A DNA stretch of 64,000 nucleotides from an uncultured Spirochaetales bacterium (GCA_944392695.1 CALXXN010000005.1:62001-126000), one strand, 5' to 3'. Positions 7,525-16,932 are shown, counted from the stretch's first letter. Translations and numbers: made by a program. Notes: generated by a model from the sequence alone, not told the origin.

Positions 7525-9702
7525 TCAACGTGTCTTGAGAAAGTCATCAGGGTCGAGGTTGGCGACCTTGCTCATGAAGCGCTTCCCATCATGGAACACG
7601 ACACAGGGCTGGCTCGAGCCACCATGGACAGACTTCGCACTATGGAAAAGACCTTGGATGACGACAGGCCCGTCAACACCTGGCGTTTCAATCAAAGCGA
7701 ACGCGACAGGGCTGTTCGCCCGCCTCAGCTTGCGCACCAAGATGCCTGGATTCCCCGCCTTCCAAGCTTCCGTCAGCTTGAAAGCACCCTCCTGGTAGAC
7801 GACACAAAGCTGCCCAGGATGCTTGGCAGCCCACGTCATGAGCTCCTTTGGGAAAGCGCTCCACATCACATCGCTCTTGTTTCCACCTGACGACATGAAA
7901 TAAGTGATCCTGGCGTCATCAGATCCAATCAAGCCCTTCATCATGACATGGCGGAGCTTCCACGCTGTCATGGCAGAGCCATCAACCCTGCGATGGCGGC
8001 TGTCCGGCCCAGGATTCCCTATGAAGAGCTCACGCTTGCCCGCATTGGCATCAGCGATGATGCGTGAAAGCGTGCGTGGACGTTTCTTATGCCATGCCTC
8101 CGCTTCCTTGCATCGAGCGCTAAGCGCACCCATGACACCGTCCCTGAAGAGCGACAGGTCTCCTATGATCATGAATTTCCCCTTCGTCCTCGAAAGTGCG
8201 ACATTTGCAAGACGCATCTCATCAAGCCCTGGACGGTAGAGCACGCCTGGCCCACAAGGGTACGAGTCCGTCAGGTCAAGAATCACGACATCCTTCTCCT
8301 GGCCCTGGAAGCCGTGGACTGTGTCGACGAGCACGTCAGAGCGGCAGCCAAAGTAGCCAAAGAGCAAGTCTTTTATCAATTTGCATTGTGCTTTGTAAGG
8401 TGAGATGACGCCGACACTGACACCATCACCACAGGCTTCTGCCCAATCCAACGCGGTGAGCGCACTGAACAAGGCATTCACGAACGATGAATGTGAACCA
8501 TCAGGCCCGGTTGTAGTCGAGAGTGCGAACTCTGATGTGTCGAGGGCGTTCATCGCATCAGGAAAGAGCCTGTCCATGTGACACTCCGGCCAATTGACAC
8601 CGGCATCAAATGCCGTCTTCAGGCGTCCATTGTAGAATTGAGAACTTACGAACGAGGAGATGGCCTCAGGCATCCTGTGCTGTTCTTCGAGCACGGTCAG
8701 CAATCCGGCGTCCTCCAAAGCACCACCCTGTCCTATGACATCGAAGACATCATAGAAGCCAGTGCCACCGACAGCGCCAAGTTGCATTGGGTCGCCAGCT
8801 ATGATGAGCTTCTGTCTTGCATGGAGGGATGCGAGGAAAAGCTCGTCAAGTTCCACAGTGCCCGCTTCATCCACCACCACTGTGTCGAAAGCGCCTCGGA
8901 AGTCGATGAAATACCCTGGATGGGTGACCATCTGTGCAAACGTCGTCACGACGACGCGTGCCTGCCCGTCCATGATCATGGCTGTCTTGCAATCCACAGC
9001 GCCCCATCCATGACCTATCCGGATTACAGATTCATCAAGAGCCTTCGTTTTCATATAGAGCCCGTCGACTGAGGAGTTGGCCTTCGCAAGCATCAACACA
9101 GTGCCTTTGCATGAGGCTGCTTCCTTTGCGCACATCAGGCTCTTGCCTGTACCAGGAGGACCCCAGATGAGGTGTATGTTCTTTGAGATGTCTTCAGCAT
9201 TCCACTGGCCTGAGACGAGCCTCTTCAGGGCACGGTGGACAGGCCACCCGCTCCGCAGCTCCATGAGAGAGGGGAGCAGGCGTGCCAGAGCGTCCCCAAG
9301 ATGATCATGGATGCTTTCCAGCAAGCATGGGCCGCTTGCACGTGGCAGTCTCGTCCCGCCCAATGCGACGAAGCATGAGGCATCATCTCGGATAGAGGAT
9401 GTAAGACAGCGCACAGGGATGGCTGGGCCGTCATCCAAGTGCAAGTAACACAAGTCCTCTTCCATCAGGAAACACAGGCGCTTCTTGTCGTCGCTCCTGA
9501 TCCAGCCAGAACCAAGGTGGAACGCTTCGCAGGGTCCTTCTTTGTACACGACGACATGGTAGCACAAAGCAAAGCCGGGGAGAGCCTTTTCGAGGCATCC
9601 CCGGCCGGGCACGAAGCACATCCATTTCCCCTCAAGCGTCTCACGCACACCATCAAGGATGTGTATGATGCCCTGGATCCGCCAAGCATCGCTTGACGAC
9701 AT
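7525..9702 (-). CDS. SF1 superfamily helicase (UPF1/AAA_11-AAA_12 type)
   Basis: About 725 residues from the chosen start. The helicase core shows a Walker A GPPGTGKS, Walker B VVVDEAG, motif III GDPMQLGAVGG, then VDTVHGFQGQEKDVVI and LANVALSRTK in the C-terminal RecA domain. It is therefore a UPF1-like DNA or RNA helicase. A long tail of some 170 residues follows the core and has no domain I recognise. The start is uncertain: the frame is open back to 9825, but that extension crosses a 10-base homopolymer and encroaches on a terminator-like hairpin, so the Met at 9702 (MSSSDAWRI) is preferred; AGGAGG lies rather far (about 14 bases) upstream. It seems to be a single-gene unit. Confidence 0.85.
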   Translation of the reverse strand: MSSSDAWRIQGIIHILDGVRETLEGKWMCFVPGRGCLEKALPGFALCYHVVVYKEGPCEAFHLGSGWIRSDDKKRLCFLMEEDLCYLHLDDGPAIPVRCLTSSIRDDASCFVALGGTRLPRASGPCLLESIHDHLGDALARLLPSLMELRSGWPVHRALKRLVSGQWNAEDISKNIHLIWGPPGTGKSLMCAKEAASCKGTVLMLAKANSSVDGLYMKTKALDESVIRIGHGWGAVDCKTAMIMDGQARVVVTTFAQMVTHPGYFIDFRGAFDTVVVDEAGTVELDELFLASLHARQKLIIAGDPMQLGAVGGTGFYDVFDVIGQGGALEDAGLLTVLEEQHRMPEAISSFVSSQFYNGRLKTAFDAGVNWPECHMDRLFPDAMNALDTSEFALSTTTGPDGSHSSFVNALFSALTALDWAEACGDGVSVGVISPYKAQCKLIKDLLFGYFGCRSDVLVDTVHGFQGQEKDVVILDLTDSYPCGPGVLYRPGLDEMRLANVALSRTKGKFMIIGDLSLFRDGVMGALSARCKEAEAWHKKRPRTLSRIIADANAGKRELFIGNPGPDSRHRRVDGSAMTAWKLRHVMMKGLIGSDDARITYFMSSGGNKSDVMWSAFPKELMTWAAKHPGQLCVVYQEGAFKLTEAWKAGNPGILVRKLRRANSPVAFALIETPGVDGPVVIQGLFHSAKSVHGGSSQPCVVFHDGKRFMSKVANLDPDDFLKTR

Positions 9703-9768
9703 GGACAGTCTTGACGACCTCCTCTTCCTCAGGGACAAGACACTGAGAACTGAAGGCGTCGAAGACGC

Positions 9769-9797
9769 ATATTTTTTTTTTAAAGGATTTCTTGCAA
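9769..9797 (-). promoter_or_regulatory. Candidate helicase promoter with a 10-base A/T tract in the spacer
   Basis: Reading leftward, TTGCAA (9792-9797) is followed 17 bases on by AAATAT (9769-9774), a weak -10. A run of ten T on the plus strand (9772-9781) lies mostly within the spacer. Such tracts can slip during replication and change promoter spacing. Confidence 0.3.
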
Positions 9798-9841
9798 AAG
9801 TGATGATTAGAACATGGCACATCATGACTAATGCACAGCAG

Positions 9842-9877
9842 ACGGCAAGGGCCAGGGACTACCCCCTGGCCCGCCGT
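9842..9877 (-). terminator. Strong hairpin downstream of the UvrA-like gene
   Basis: A perfect 9-bp stem (GGGCCAGGG 9849-9857 with CCCTGGCCC 9864-9872) is extended by an outer ACGGC/GCCGT stem after a 2-base bulge. It lies 53 bases past the stop of the UvrA-like gene and before the helicase gene. No clear U tract follows, so its efficiency is uncertain. Confidence 0.5.
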
Positions 9878-9929
9878 ATCATTCATCTGCCGTGATGTAT
9901 TTCAGTTTGACGCTCCGTTACCGAGGGCC

Positions 9930-12392
9930 TCACACGTAACGCCCAGTCAGGCTCTCTTTGACCAGATGCAGGTCCTCAGGGCGGCAGGATGCGACTATCT
10001 GCCCACCCTCCTCTCCACCGCCGGGGCCCATGTCGATGACATGGTCAGCATTGCGGATCACCTCGGTGTCATGTTCGATAACGACAAGCGTCGCCCCCTT
10101 TTCAACCAGGCCCTGGAACACGGATAACAGTGTCCTGACATCGAGCGGATGGAGTCCAATCGTGGGCTCATCGAAGACGAAGAGCGTCCCATCCTGGGCC
10201 TTGCCCAGCTCACCTGCGAGTTTCAAACGCTGGGCCTCCCCTCCAGAAAGAGAGGGTGTCGCCTCTCCAAGGGTCAGGTAGCCAAGCCCAAGGTCGTGCA
10301 AGACCTGCAGGCGTCCCTTGATCGTCTTGTATTGAGCGAGGACTTCCAGAGCCGCATCCACACTCATTGCCATGAGGGAAGGCAGGCTGTGCCCACAGAC
10401 CTTCACCACATCAGCCTCTTTTGAATAGCGGGAACCACCGCAATCAGGACAGGGGATGTCGACATCAGGGAGGAATTGCACATCAAGGCTGACCTCTCCT
10501 GTCCCATCACAGCCCTTACAACGTAGCCGGCCTGTGTTGTAGGAGAAGTCGCCCGCTTTGTAAGCCTGTGCCTTGGCCTCATACTGACGTGCGAAGAGGC
10601 GGCGTAGGTCGTCATGGATGTCTGAATAGGTCGCCACTGTAGAGCGCACATTCACCCCGATAGGCGTCGCATCTATCAACTTGACCTGCTTGATTCCACC
10701 AAGGTCGATGCCTTCGACATGCCCAGGCAGGGCATGGCCTCCCAATGCGGCTTCGACCGCTGGGACCAAGGACTCAAGGACAAGGGTCGTCTTGCCGGAA
10801 CCAGAGACCCCTGTGACCACAGTCATACGCCCCTTGGGGATCCGTACATCGAGGGCCTTGACTGTATGTATTGGCCTTGTCTTCAAGCTTATCGTACCTG
10901 AGGAGAAGACCTCACCCGCATTGCACCTTTTCCTGACAAGTGGCTGTACCTCATCGCCCAGGAAGGGTCCGATCAGGGAGGAAGGATCCTTGCGCACATC
11001 CTCCAACGTGCCTTGGCAGATGATCCTGCCACCCTCATCGCCGGATCCAGGTCCTAGTTCCACAAACCAGCCAGCCTCCTTGAGGACCTGGCTGTCATGG
11101 TCGACGAGTATGACAGAGTTCCCATCAGCCACCAGCTGCCTCATCACCGCCTTCAGTCCCTCCAGGTTGGAGGGATGCAATCCTATAGAGGGTTCGTCCA
11201 GGACATAGAGGACGCCTGTTGTCCTGTTCCGTACCGCCCGGGCGAGTTGGACCCGTTGGCGTTCCCCTGTGGAAAGCGTGGCCCCCGCCCTGTCCAGTGT
11301 CAGGTAGCCAAGTCCCAGCTCCATGAGCCGCCTGGCATTGTCTGTGAATGACTCGATGATGTTTGCAGCCATGGGTCTCATCTCCTCAGGCAGGGATGAT
11401 GGCACCTTTGCAAGCCACACAAGCAACTGTGAGAGTGTCATCTGGCAGGCATCCGCCAATGAGATGCCCAGGATCCTCGGGGCCCTTGCGGCATCCGAGA
11501 GCCTGGTGCCGTGGCAATGAGGACAGGGCTCCTCCTTGAGGAACTTGGCGACACGCTTCAGCCCTGCTTCATCCTTCACTTTCGACAGGGCGTTCTCAAC
11601 GGTGTGTACAGCGTTGTAAAAGGTGAAATCCAGCGGGGTCACCTGGTCGCTGTTCTTTGCACGGTAGAGGATATGACGTTTTTCCGCAGGGCCATGGAAG
11701 ACAATCTCCTTCTCCTCATCACTGAGTTCCCGGAATGGCACATCCGTCCTTACGCCCATCGCACGGCAGACATCTGTCATCAGGGCCCACATCAGGCTGT
11801 TCCAAGGGGCGACCGCGCCCTCTTCTATGGTGAGGCTGTCATCTGGTACGAGTGTGGATTCATCGACGCTCCTGACCAGCCCAGTACCATCACAATGGGG
11901 ACAGGCTCCGGAACTGTTGAAAGCCAGGTCCTCAGCCCCTGGCCCCATGAAGTGGACACCACAGACGGGGCATATGAGATCCTTCTCAGCAGCTACATTC
12001 AAAGAAGGAGCCAGATAATGTCCATTCGGGCAACGATGGCTCGCAAGACGGGAGAACATCAGGCGCAGCGAGTTCAACAGCTCGCTCATGGTGCCAAAGG
12101 TACTGCGTATGCCTGGCACCGCAGGCCTCTGGCGCAATGCCAAGGCCGCGGGTATGTAGGAGACCTCATCGACAGAGGCCCTGCCCGCCTGTGTCATGCG
12201 GCGGCGAGTATAGGTGGAAAGTGATTCAAGATACCGCCTTGAGCCTTCGGCATAAAGCACACCAAGGGCGAGAGACGACTTGCCGGATCCCGACACACCG
12301 GCTATGGAGCATATCGTACCCAGTGGGATATCGACATCCACATCCTTAAGGTTGTGGACACGTGCACCTCTTACTTCAATCCTGTCTGGCAT
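9930..12392 (-). CDS. UvrA-like ABC ATPase (short UvrA paralogue)
   Basis: An 820-residue protein with two ABC ATPase halves: Walker A GVSGSGKSS near residue 35 and GVSGSGKTT near 530; signatures STGERQRVQLARA and SLSGGEAQRLKLAGEL; and zinc-binding CPxC clusters (CPHCDGTG, CPHCHGTR, CKGCDGTG, CPDCGG). This is the UvrA fold, but UvrA used in nucleotide excision repair is normally about 940 residues. The shorter length and sequence variants fit a class II/UvrA2-like protein, a group tied to DNA damage tolerance or drug resistance, such as DrrC-type proteins. Whether it can pair with UvrB is unknown. No uvrB is nearby. Confidence 0.87.
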   Translation of the reverse strand: MPDRIEVRGARVHNLKDVDVDIPLGTICSIAGVSGSGKSSLALGVLYAEGSRRYLESLSTYTRRRMTQAGRASVDEVSYIPAALALRQRPAVPGIRSTFGTMSELLNSLRLMFSRLASHRCPNGHYLAPSLNVAAEKDLICPVCGVHFMGPGAEDLAFNSSGACPHCDGTGLVRSVDESTLVPDDSLTIEEGAVAPWNSLMWALMTDVCRAMGVRTDVPFRELSDEEKEIVFHGPAEKRHILYRAKNSDQVTPLDFTFYNAVHTVENALSKVKDEAGLKRVAKFLKEEPCPHCHGTRLSDAARAPRILGISLADACQMTLSQLLVWLAKVPSSLPEEMRPMAANIIESFTDNARRLMELGLGYLTLDRAGATLSTGERQRVQLARAVRNRTTGVLYVLDEPSIGLHPSNLEGLKAVMRQLVADGNSVILVDHDSQVLKEAGWFVELGPGSGDEGGRIICQGTLEDVRKDPSSLIGPFLGDEVQPLVRKRCNAGEVFSSGTISLKTRPIHTVKALDVRIPKGRMTVVTGVSGSGKTTLVLESLVPAVEAALGGHALPGHVEGIDLGGIKQVKLIDATPIGVNVRSTVATYSDIHDDLRRLFARQYEAKAQAYKAGDFSYNTGRLRCKGCDGTGEVSLDVQFLPDVDIPCPDCGGSRYSKEADVVKVCGHSLPSLMAMSVDAALEVLAQYKTIKGRLQVLHDLGLGYLTLGEATPSLSGGEAQRLKLAGELGKAQDGTLFVFDEPTIGLHPLDVRTLLSVFQGLVEKGATLVVIEHDTEVIRNADHVIDMGPGGGEEGGQIVASCRPEDLHLVKESLTGRYV

Positions 12393-12435
12393 GACCAGAT
12401 TCTAAAATCAAGCCATGCCACATTCAAGCAGTCTT

Positions 12436-13017
12436 CTACAACGCCACAACGAAACGCTCCCCACAATGAGGACAGATGACGATGATGCTGCCCAGGCTGG
12501 AAGCTGGCTTGATGACAGGACGGCCATTGACGACATCCACAGCCTCCCCAGCGCCGATTTCATGGACCTCAAGGCCAAGGGCCGCGGCCCTTGTCGAATC
12601 CAGGGATGACAGTCTTGACGTCGTCACGATATCAGCACCAGAACAGGACCAGGCAAGGCTGTCAAGGTCACTGATACCACCACCTGCGAATATGATCGTG
12701 GAAGCCTTGCTGGCAGTACGCTCGACAAAGTCATCCACCGCCATGTTGGACACCATTGCAGGGGCATTCGTGAAAATGGCCACCATGACACCATCAGGGT
12801 CGGTCACCGTGTAGAGCCCATCACCGTAACCTTCCAGGAGATAACCGTTCCAGCGCTTGTAATAGATTCCATCATCAAGGCTAATCTGCCTGCCATCGTC
12901 ATTGATCATGACCACATGTTCCTGGCCTCGGCTTGGAGTCACAAGTGAATAAGATGATGCAACCAGTGACGGGATACAGCAAAGGGCCATGATGGACAGG
13001 AGAAGGAATTTCTTCAT
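12436..13017 (-). CDS. Secreted hypothetical protein with C-terminal CPHCGE motif
   Basis: A 193-residue protein beginning with a typical signal peptide (KKFLLLSIMALCCIPSLVAS), followed by a beta-rich stretch (MINDDGRQISLDDGIYYKR). The C-terminus ends with ICPHCGERFVVAL, one CxxC pair resembling half of a zinc ribbon or rubredoxin knuckle. The ATG at 13017 is preferred because AGGAGAGG precedes it by 8 bases. I do not recognise the family. It stands between the UvrA-like gene and the end of a transporter operon, and may be a separate transcript. An extracytoplasmic metal- or redox-related role is only a guess. Confidence 0.6.
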   Translation of the reverse strand: MKKFLLLSIMALCCIPSLVASSYSLVTPSRGQEHVVMINDDGRQISLDDGIYYKRWNGYLLEGYGDGLYTVTDPDGVMVAIFTNAPAMVSNMAVDDFVERTASKASTIIFAGGGISDLDSLAWSCSGADIVTTSRLSSLDSTRAAALGLEVHEIGAGEAVDVVNGRPVIKPASSLGSIIVICPHCGERFVVAL

Positions 13018-13057
13018 TTTACACACCTCTCCTGTCCATCATAGCACCTCAGGTACC

Positions 13058-14983
13058 TCAGCAGAAGAGGCGGCGTCCAATCGTGGTCTCACCAGCGCCC
13101 CTGTTGAAAAGTGTCAGCTGGCCAAAACCTGTACAACCACCCGCAAGGAAGGTATCCGTCGGGCTTGCGTACTCGCCATGGGCGCAGACAAGCACGTAGT
13201 CCCTGTCATCACCCTTGAGCTCGACGGCCTCGATCATCGTGGGAGGGAATACGATTCCTTTGAAATTGCTCCTGACCTCGAGGAGCCGGGGCTCGACTTT
13301 CTTCCTGCCGAAATCGAAGACAGTGATCAGGCTGACAGGACCATCCGCCTCGAAACATGTGGAAAGCGCCAGGTTGTCATCTGCCTGGTTGTAGTGGCGG
13401 CTTATCCTTGATGCCTTGATTGAAAGTGACAAGTCCGCAACTGAGAGCTGTGTGATCCTGCACACGCCTGCCTCGACAGTGTTCCCATTGACCTCGAGAG
13501 CGACATCTTCCGCAAAATGGAAGAGCTGCTCGTAGCTGTGGTGTCCATTTGCAATGGCCTCATCAATCACGACAAGCAGGGAGGCTTCCTTCATCCAGAC
13601 GACCTTGCGGTCCACGAAGACAGAACGGTCCATGCAGGCCAGGTGCCCACCCTCGAAAGCGATGTTCGAGCCCTTGAACGAAGCCCTCGTTCCAACTGCA
13701 CGTCCAAGCTTGGAGCATTCCCAGCTGTCCTTCTCAGGATAGCAGCAGACCCCATCGACGATCAATGTGTTGTGGGCATCCTGGTCCTTGAAGGCCTTGC
13801 GGGCATCACCAAAGACGTAGGAATGACGTCCTGCATCGACAAGGAAGTCCTTTCCCTCATGTACATAGCTGACATGGGTCTGGTCGGCATGACCATGCCC
13901 GGCCCCGAGGGTGCCGCAGTGGAAACGCAACCAGGAATCCCCTGCATCCCACCCGGTGCGGGCAACAGCGTTGCCACTGTCACCAAGGAAGTAATCAGTG
14001 ATGACCGGGGTGGCGGCTTCCAAGGCTTCGTAGGCTTCAACGCCTTCCATCCCTGTGATGAAGGCTGTCTCGAAATCGAGATGGGGATAACCCACCCTCT
14101 TCAGCCTGCCATCGCGGAAGACATAGGCCGCATAAGAAACCAGGTCCCTCATGTCTATGTCGTCGCTATCACCCATCATCGGCTCCGTCCCATTGGGTTT
14201 GATCCAGGCCAGGTCGACCTCCGCCATCTTGTGGACCTTGTTCACGAACCAGGACTCAAGCGTGTGGCCTTGGAGTGACGAGAAGAGCAGGACATCAAGG
14301 TAATCCCTGAGGACCTCGTTATGGTACATCGGGCTCTGTTCCCACTGTGTGCCATCTTCATAGACCTCGTTGATCAGCTCCAACGAGAGGCGGCGCAGTG
14401 CTTCCTTCCTCCAGTCTTCGCGGCCGAAGACACAGGATGCGACATAAAGGCCATGATTGGCGAGCACGCCCCAGTTGCTCATCAGGTGATAGCTGTTCCA
14501 GGCATTCTCCAGGATGAAGGAAGCATGGTCCTCGACAGAGGCCATGAGCTCGTCCTCGATGTCTTTCACAGCAGGACTGTCCTTCATCAACAACCAGCTC
14601 TTCGTCAACGTGTCCAAGCGGATTCCCGTCTCGATCGTCCGCCAGGCAGGAGCGGCGGCAGGGTCGTCCTTGCGCACTGTGCGGATCCACAGGCCACACT
14701 GTGAAGCGAAGGCCTGCGCATAGCGCTCATCGCCAGTGAGCACATAGGCCTGGCCTAGTGAGATGAAATGCTTGAGCCGGTTGAAGGCATAAACCCACTC
14801 AGGATCGTCACCTGGCTGGTGAAGGAAGTCGATCGTACCTTCGAAGACCTCTGGTACATATGTCCTCTCCATATCCCAGCGCTGGTTGAAGAGAAAGCGT
14901 TGGTTGATGGCATCATCAGCTGTGGACATGGCCTGGGCCACGTCCTCCGGCCAGGTCTGCTTCTGAAAGTCCTGGATTGTCAT
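13058..14983 (-). CDS. Heparinase II/III-family polysaccharide lyase, cytoplasmic
   Basis: A 641-residue paralogue of the enzyme at 1104-3026. Asn170 (SNWGVL), Tyr220 (QSPMYH) and the His-rich GAGHGHADQ element match the residues used by heparinase II/III-type lyases for beta-elimination at a uronic acid. It lacks a signal peptide. AAGGAG lies 6 bases before the ATG. It is the last gene of a leftward operon: binding protein, two permeases, then this enzyme. That order mirrors the cluster at the left window edge. The product, an oligosaccharide with an unsaturated end, would be a natural substrate for the GH88 enzyme encoded in the divergent operon. Confidence 0.85.
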   Translation of the reverse strand: MTIQDFQKQTWPEDVAQAMSTADDAINQRFLFNQRWDMERTYVPEVFEGTIDFLHQPGDDPEWVYAFNRLKHFISLGQAYVLTGDERYAQAFASQCGLWIRTVRKDDPAAAPAWRTIETGIRLDTLTKSWLLMKDSPAVKDIEDELMASVEDHASFILENAWNSYHLMSNWGVLANHGLYVASCVFGREDWRKEALRRLSLELINEVYEDGTQWEQSPMYHNEVLRDYLDVLLFSSLQGHTLESWFVNKVHKMAEVDLAWIKPNGTEPMMGDSDDIDMRDLVSYAAYVFRDGRLKRVGYPHLDFETAFITGMEGVEAYEALEAATPVITDYFLGDSGNAVARTGWDAGDSWLRFHCGTLGAGHGHADQTHVSYVHEGKDFLVDAGRHSYVFGDARKAFKDQDAHNTLIVDGVCCYPEKDSWECSKLGRAVGTRASFKGSNIAFEGGHLACMDRSVFVDRKVVWMKEASLLVVIDEAIANGHHSYEQLFHFAEDVALEVNGNTVEAGVCRITQLSVADLSLSIKASRISRHYNQADDNLALSTCFEADGPVSLITVFDFGRKKVEPRLLEVRSNFKGIVFPPTMIEAVELKGDDRDYVLVCAHGEYASPTDTFLAGGCTGFGQLTLFNRGAGETTIGRRLFC

Positions 14984-14998
14984 GATATCTCCTTAGAG

Positions 14999-15026
14999 GG
15001 AGAGGGCAGCTTCCACTGCCCTCTCC
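14999..15026 (-). terminator. Intra-operon stem-loop before the heparinase-like gene
   Basis: A perfect 11-bp stem (GGAGAGGGCAG 14999-15009 with CTGCCCTCTCC 15016-15026) and a 6-base loop lie between the MalG-type permease gene and the heparinase-like gene. No clear U tract follows. It may protect the upstream mRNA or reduce read-through. Confidence 0.55.
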
Positions 15027-15068
15027 TGTCTTGTGTTGTCTTGATCCTAATACGCTCCGACCTGTTTG

Positions 15069-15905
15069 TCAGCCCTTCAAGCCCGAGGATGCGACACCCT
15101 CGACGAAGTACTTCTGCAGTGAGAGGAAGACGACCAGGACCGGTATCATGGTGACTACGCTGCCTGCCATGATCAAGCCATACTCCGATGAGTACTGTCC
15201 GATGAAGCTCCTCAAGCCAAGCTGTATGGTCTTCAGCTCATCCCTTGTCAGGTAGATGTAGGGGCCGAGGAAGTCGTTCCAGGTGTTGACGAAGGTGAAG
15301 ATCGTCAACGTCGACAATGACGGCTTGGCCAGTGGCAGCATGATCTTCGCATAGATCCCATACTCAGTCATTCCATCGATACGTGCGGCCTCGCACAGTT
15401 CTGTCGGTATTCCTTCATAGAACTGTTTCATCATGAACACACCGAAAGCGCTGAAAGCCTGGAGTATGATGATCGCCAGATGCGTGTTGTTCAGCCCCAT
15501 GCCACGCAGCATCATGAACTGGGGGACCATGTAGGCCTGCCAAGGCACTGCGATGGTCGCGACGTAGCCAAGGAAGAGCGCGTTGCGGCCCTTGAAGCGC
15601 AGCTTTGCGAAAGCATAGGCGGCAAAGGACGAGGTGAACAGCTGCAGCAAGGTGACGATGATTGTCAACTTGACCGTGTTCAGGATATAGCGCAGCAGCG
15701 GGATCTGGGTCCAGATCCTTGAATAGTTCGCCCATTCCGGGTTGTCAGGGATCCAGTCGATTGGGAAGGTGAAGACATCCCTGTCCTGCTTCAGCGAGGC
15801 TGAGAGCATCCAGATGAAGGGCAGGAGCATGACCGCTGCCGTTATGATAAGGAAGACGTAGAGCAGGACCTTGAGTACTTTCTGTCCCGTGGATTCTATC
15901 ATCAT
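15069..15905 (-). CDS. Sugar ABC transporter permease (MalG type)
   Basis: A 278-residue inner-membrane permease of the CUT1 family with six or so hydrophobic segments and an EAA loop (EAARIDGMTEYGIYAKIMLP) near residue 178. AGGAGG is 7 bases before the first of two adjacent ATG codons. It is clearly paralogous to the permease at 257-1090 along its length. It follows the MalF-type permease gene by 11 bases. As in the other sugar transporter operons here, no ATPase is encoded locally. Confidence 0.93.
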   Translation of the reverse strand: MMIESTGQKVLKVLLYVFLIITAAVMLLPFIWMLSASLKQDRDVFTFPIDWIPDNPEWANYSRIWTQIPLLRYILNTVKLTIIVTLLQLFTSSFAAYAFAKLRFKGRNALFLGYVATIAVPWQAYMVPQFMMLRGMGLNNTHLAIIILQAFSAFGVFMMKQFYEGIPTELCEAARIDGMTEYGIYAKIMLPLAKPSLSTLTIFTFVNTWNDFLGPYIYLTRDELKTIQLGLRSFIGQYSSEYGLIMAGSVVTMIPVLVVFLSLQKYFVEGVASSGLKG

Positions 15906-15916
15906 GGCGTGGCCTC

Positions 15917-16885
15917 CTATTTATCCTTCTCCAGACGGAACTGGACGATGGTGATGGCAAGGACGATGGCGAAGAGGACGAGGGCCTCTGCGGATGCGAC
16001 ACCCAGCCTCCAATAACGGAAGGCGCTGTTGTAGATCTCGTATACCAGGACCGTCGTAGCCTCGGATAGGGCTCCCGATCCACCACCTGCGAGCATGTAG
16101 ACAATGTCGTAGACCTTGAAGCACTGGATTGTCAGCATGATCAGGATGAAGAAGGTCGTGTTCCTCAGCTGAGGCAGGGTGACATACCAGAACTTCTGCC
16201 AGGTGTTGACACCATCAATCGATGCGGCTTCATAAAGCTCGCTGTTGATGCCCTGCAATCCTGCCAGGTAGATGACCATGTAGTAACCCATGTACTTCCA
16301 GACAGAGAAGAGGATGATGGTGAACATGGCCCAGTTGTTGTCCGCTATCCAGCGTGGTGGATTGTCGACTCCAAGCATCCTCAGGATCTCATTGATGGGA
16401 CCCATGGATGGGTTGAAGAGCATGTTCCAGACCGCTGTGATGGCGACGAGCGAACCGACATAGGGGAAGAAGGAGACAGTCCTGAAGAAGTTGCGTCCAC
16501 GGATCTTCTGGTTGAGCACGATTGCGAGGAAGAGTGAAGCGACCAGTGTCAGGGGGACAGTTCCGACTGTGTAAACCACTGTGTTCCTGAGGGAGGCCAG
16601 GAACATCTCATTGGTGAAGATGTACTTGAAGTTGTCAAGACCGGCCCAGGTCATGTCCGTATTGCCGTTCCAGTTCATGAAGGCCAGGACGAACGCGAAC
16701 ACGATGGGGATCAATGTGAAGACCGCGAAGCCGATGAAGTTCGGAGCGATGAATGAATAGGCTACGAGGTTCCTGTTCAGCTCCGCCTTCTTGGCCGCCC
16801 GGCTCTTCTCGATCTTGATGCTTGGGTCTATGGGGAGTCCGTTAGCCGTCACGCTTGCGGCTCCCACTTCCTTTTTTCTAAGCAT
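15917..16885 (-). CDS. Sugar ABC transporter permease (MalF/UgpA type)
   Basis: A 322-residue permease with an N-terminal cytoplasmic extension of about 40 residues, then hydrophobic segments (for example FIAPNFIGFAVFTLIPIVFA) and an EAA-type loop EAASIDGVNTWQKFWYVTLP near residue 215. It pairs with the MalG-type permease encoded 11 bases downstream. A stem-loop separates it from the upstream binding-protein gene. The ribosome site is weak (GGGG), in line with lower expression than the binding protein. Its C-terminus resembles the truncated gene at 1-245. Confidence 0.92.
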   Translation of the reverse strand: MLRKKEVGAASVTANGLPIDPSIKIEKSRAAKKAELNRNLVAYSFIAPNFIGFAVFTLIPIVFAFVLAFMNWNGNTDMTWAGLDNFKYIFTNEMFLASLRNTVVYTVGTVPLTLVASLFLAIVLNQKIRGRNFFRTVSFFPYVGSLVAITAVWNMLFNPSMGPINEILRMLGVDNPPRWIADNNWAMFTIILFSVWKYMGYYMVIYLAGLQGINSELYEAASIDGVNTWQKFWYVTLPQLRNTTFFILIMLTIQCFKVYDIVYMLAGGGSGALSEATTVLVYEIYNSAFRYWRLGVASAEALVLFAIVLAITIVQFRLEKDK

Positions 16886-16904
16886 TTACTACCCCGTTAA
16901 ACAA

Positions 16905-16932
16905 ATCCAGCCGCTTTTAAGGGCGGCTGGAT
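16905..16932 (-). terminator. Stem-loop between binding-protein and permease genes
   Basis: A 10-bp perfect stem (ATCCAGCCGC 16905-16914 with GCGGCTGGAT 16923-16932) with an 8-base loop, followed on the transcribed strand by the T-rich TTGTTTAA. It is placed to end part of the transcripts after the binding-protein gene. Confidence 0.65.

Noticed and set aside
7215-7538. A 107-residue open frame in the gap before the helicase gene
   Set aside because: No ribosome site, no family features, and it runs into the helicase gene on the opposite strand.
9703-9825. Start of the helicase at 9825
   Set aside because: It would cross a 10-base homopolymer, has no ribosome site and begins right beside a terminator hairpin; kept only as a possibility.
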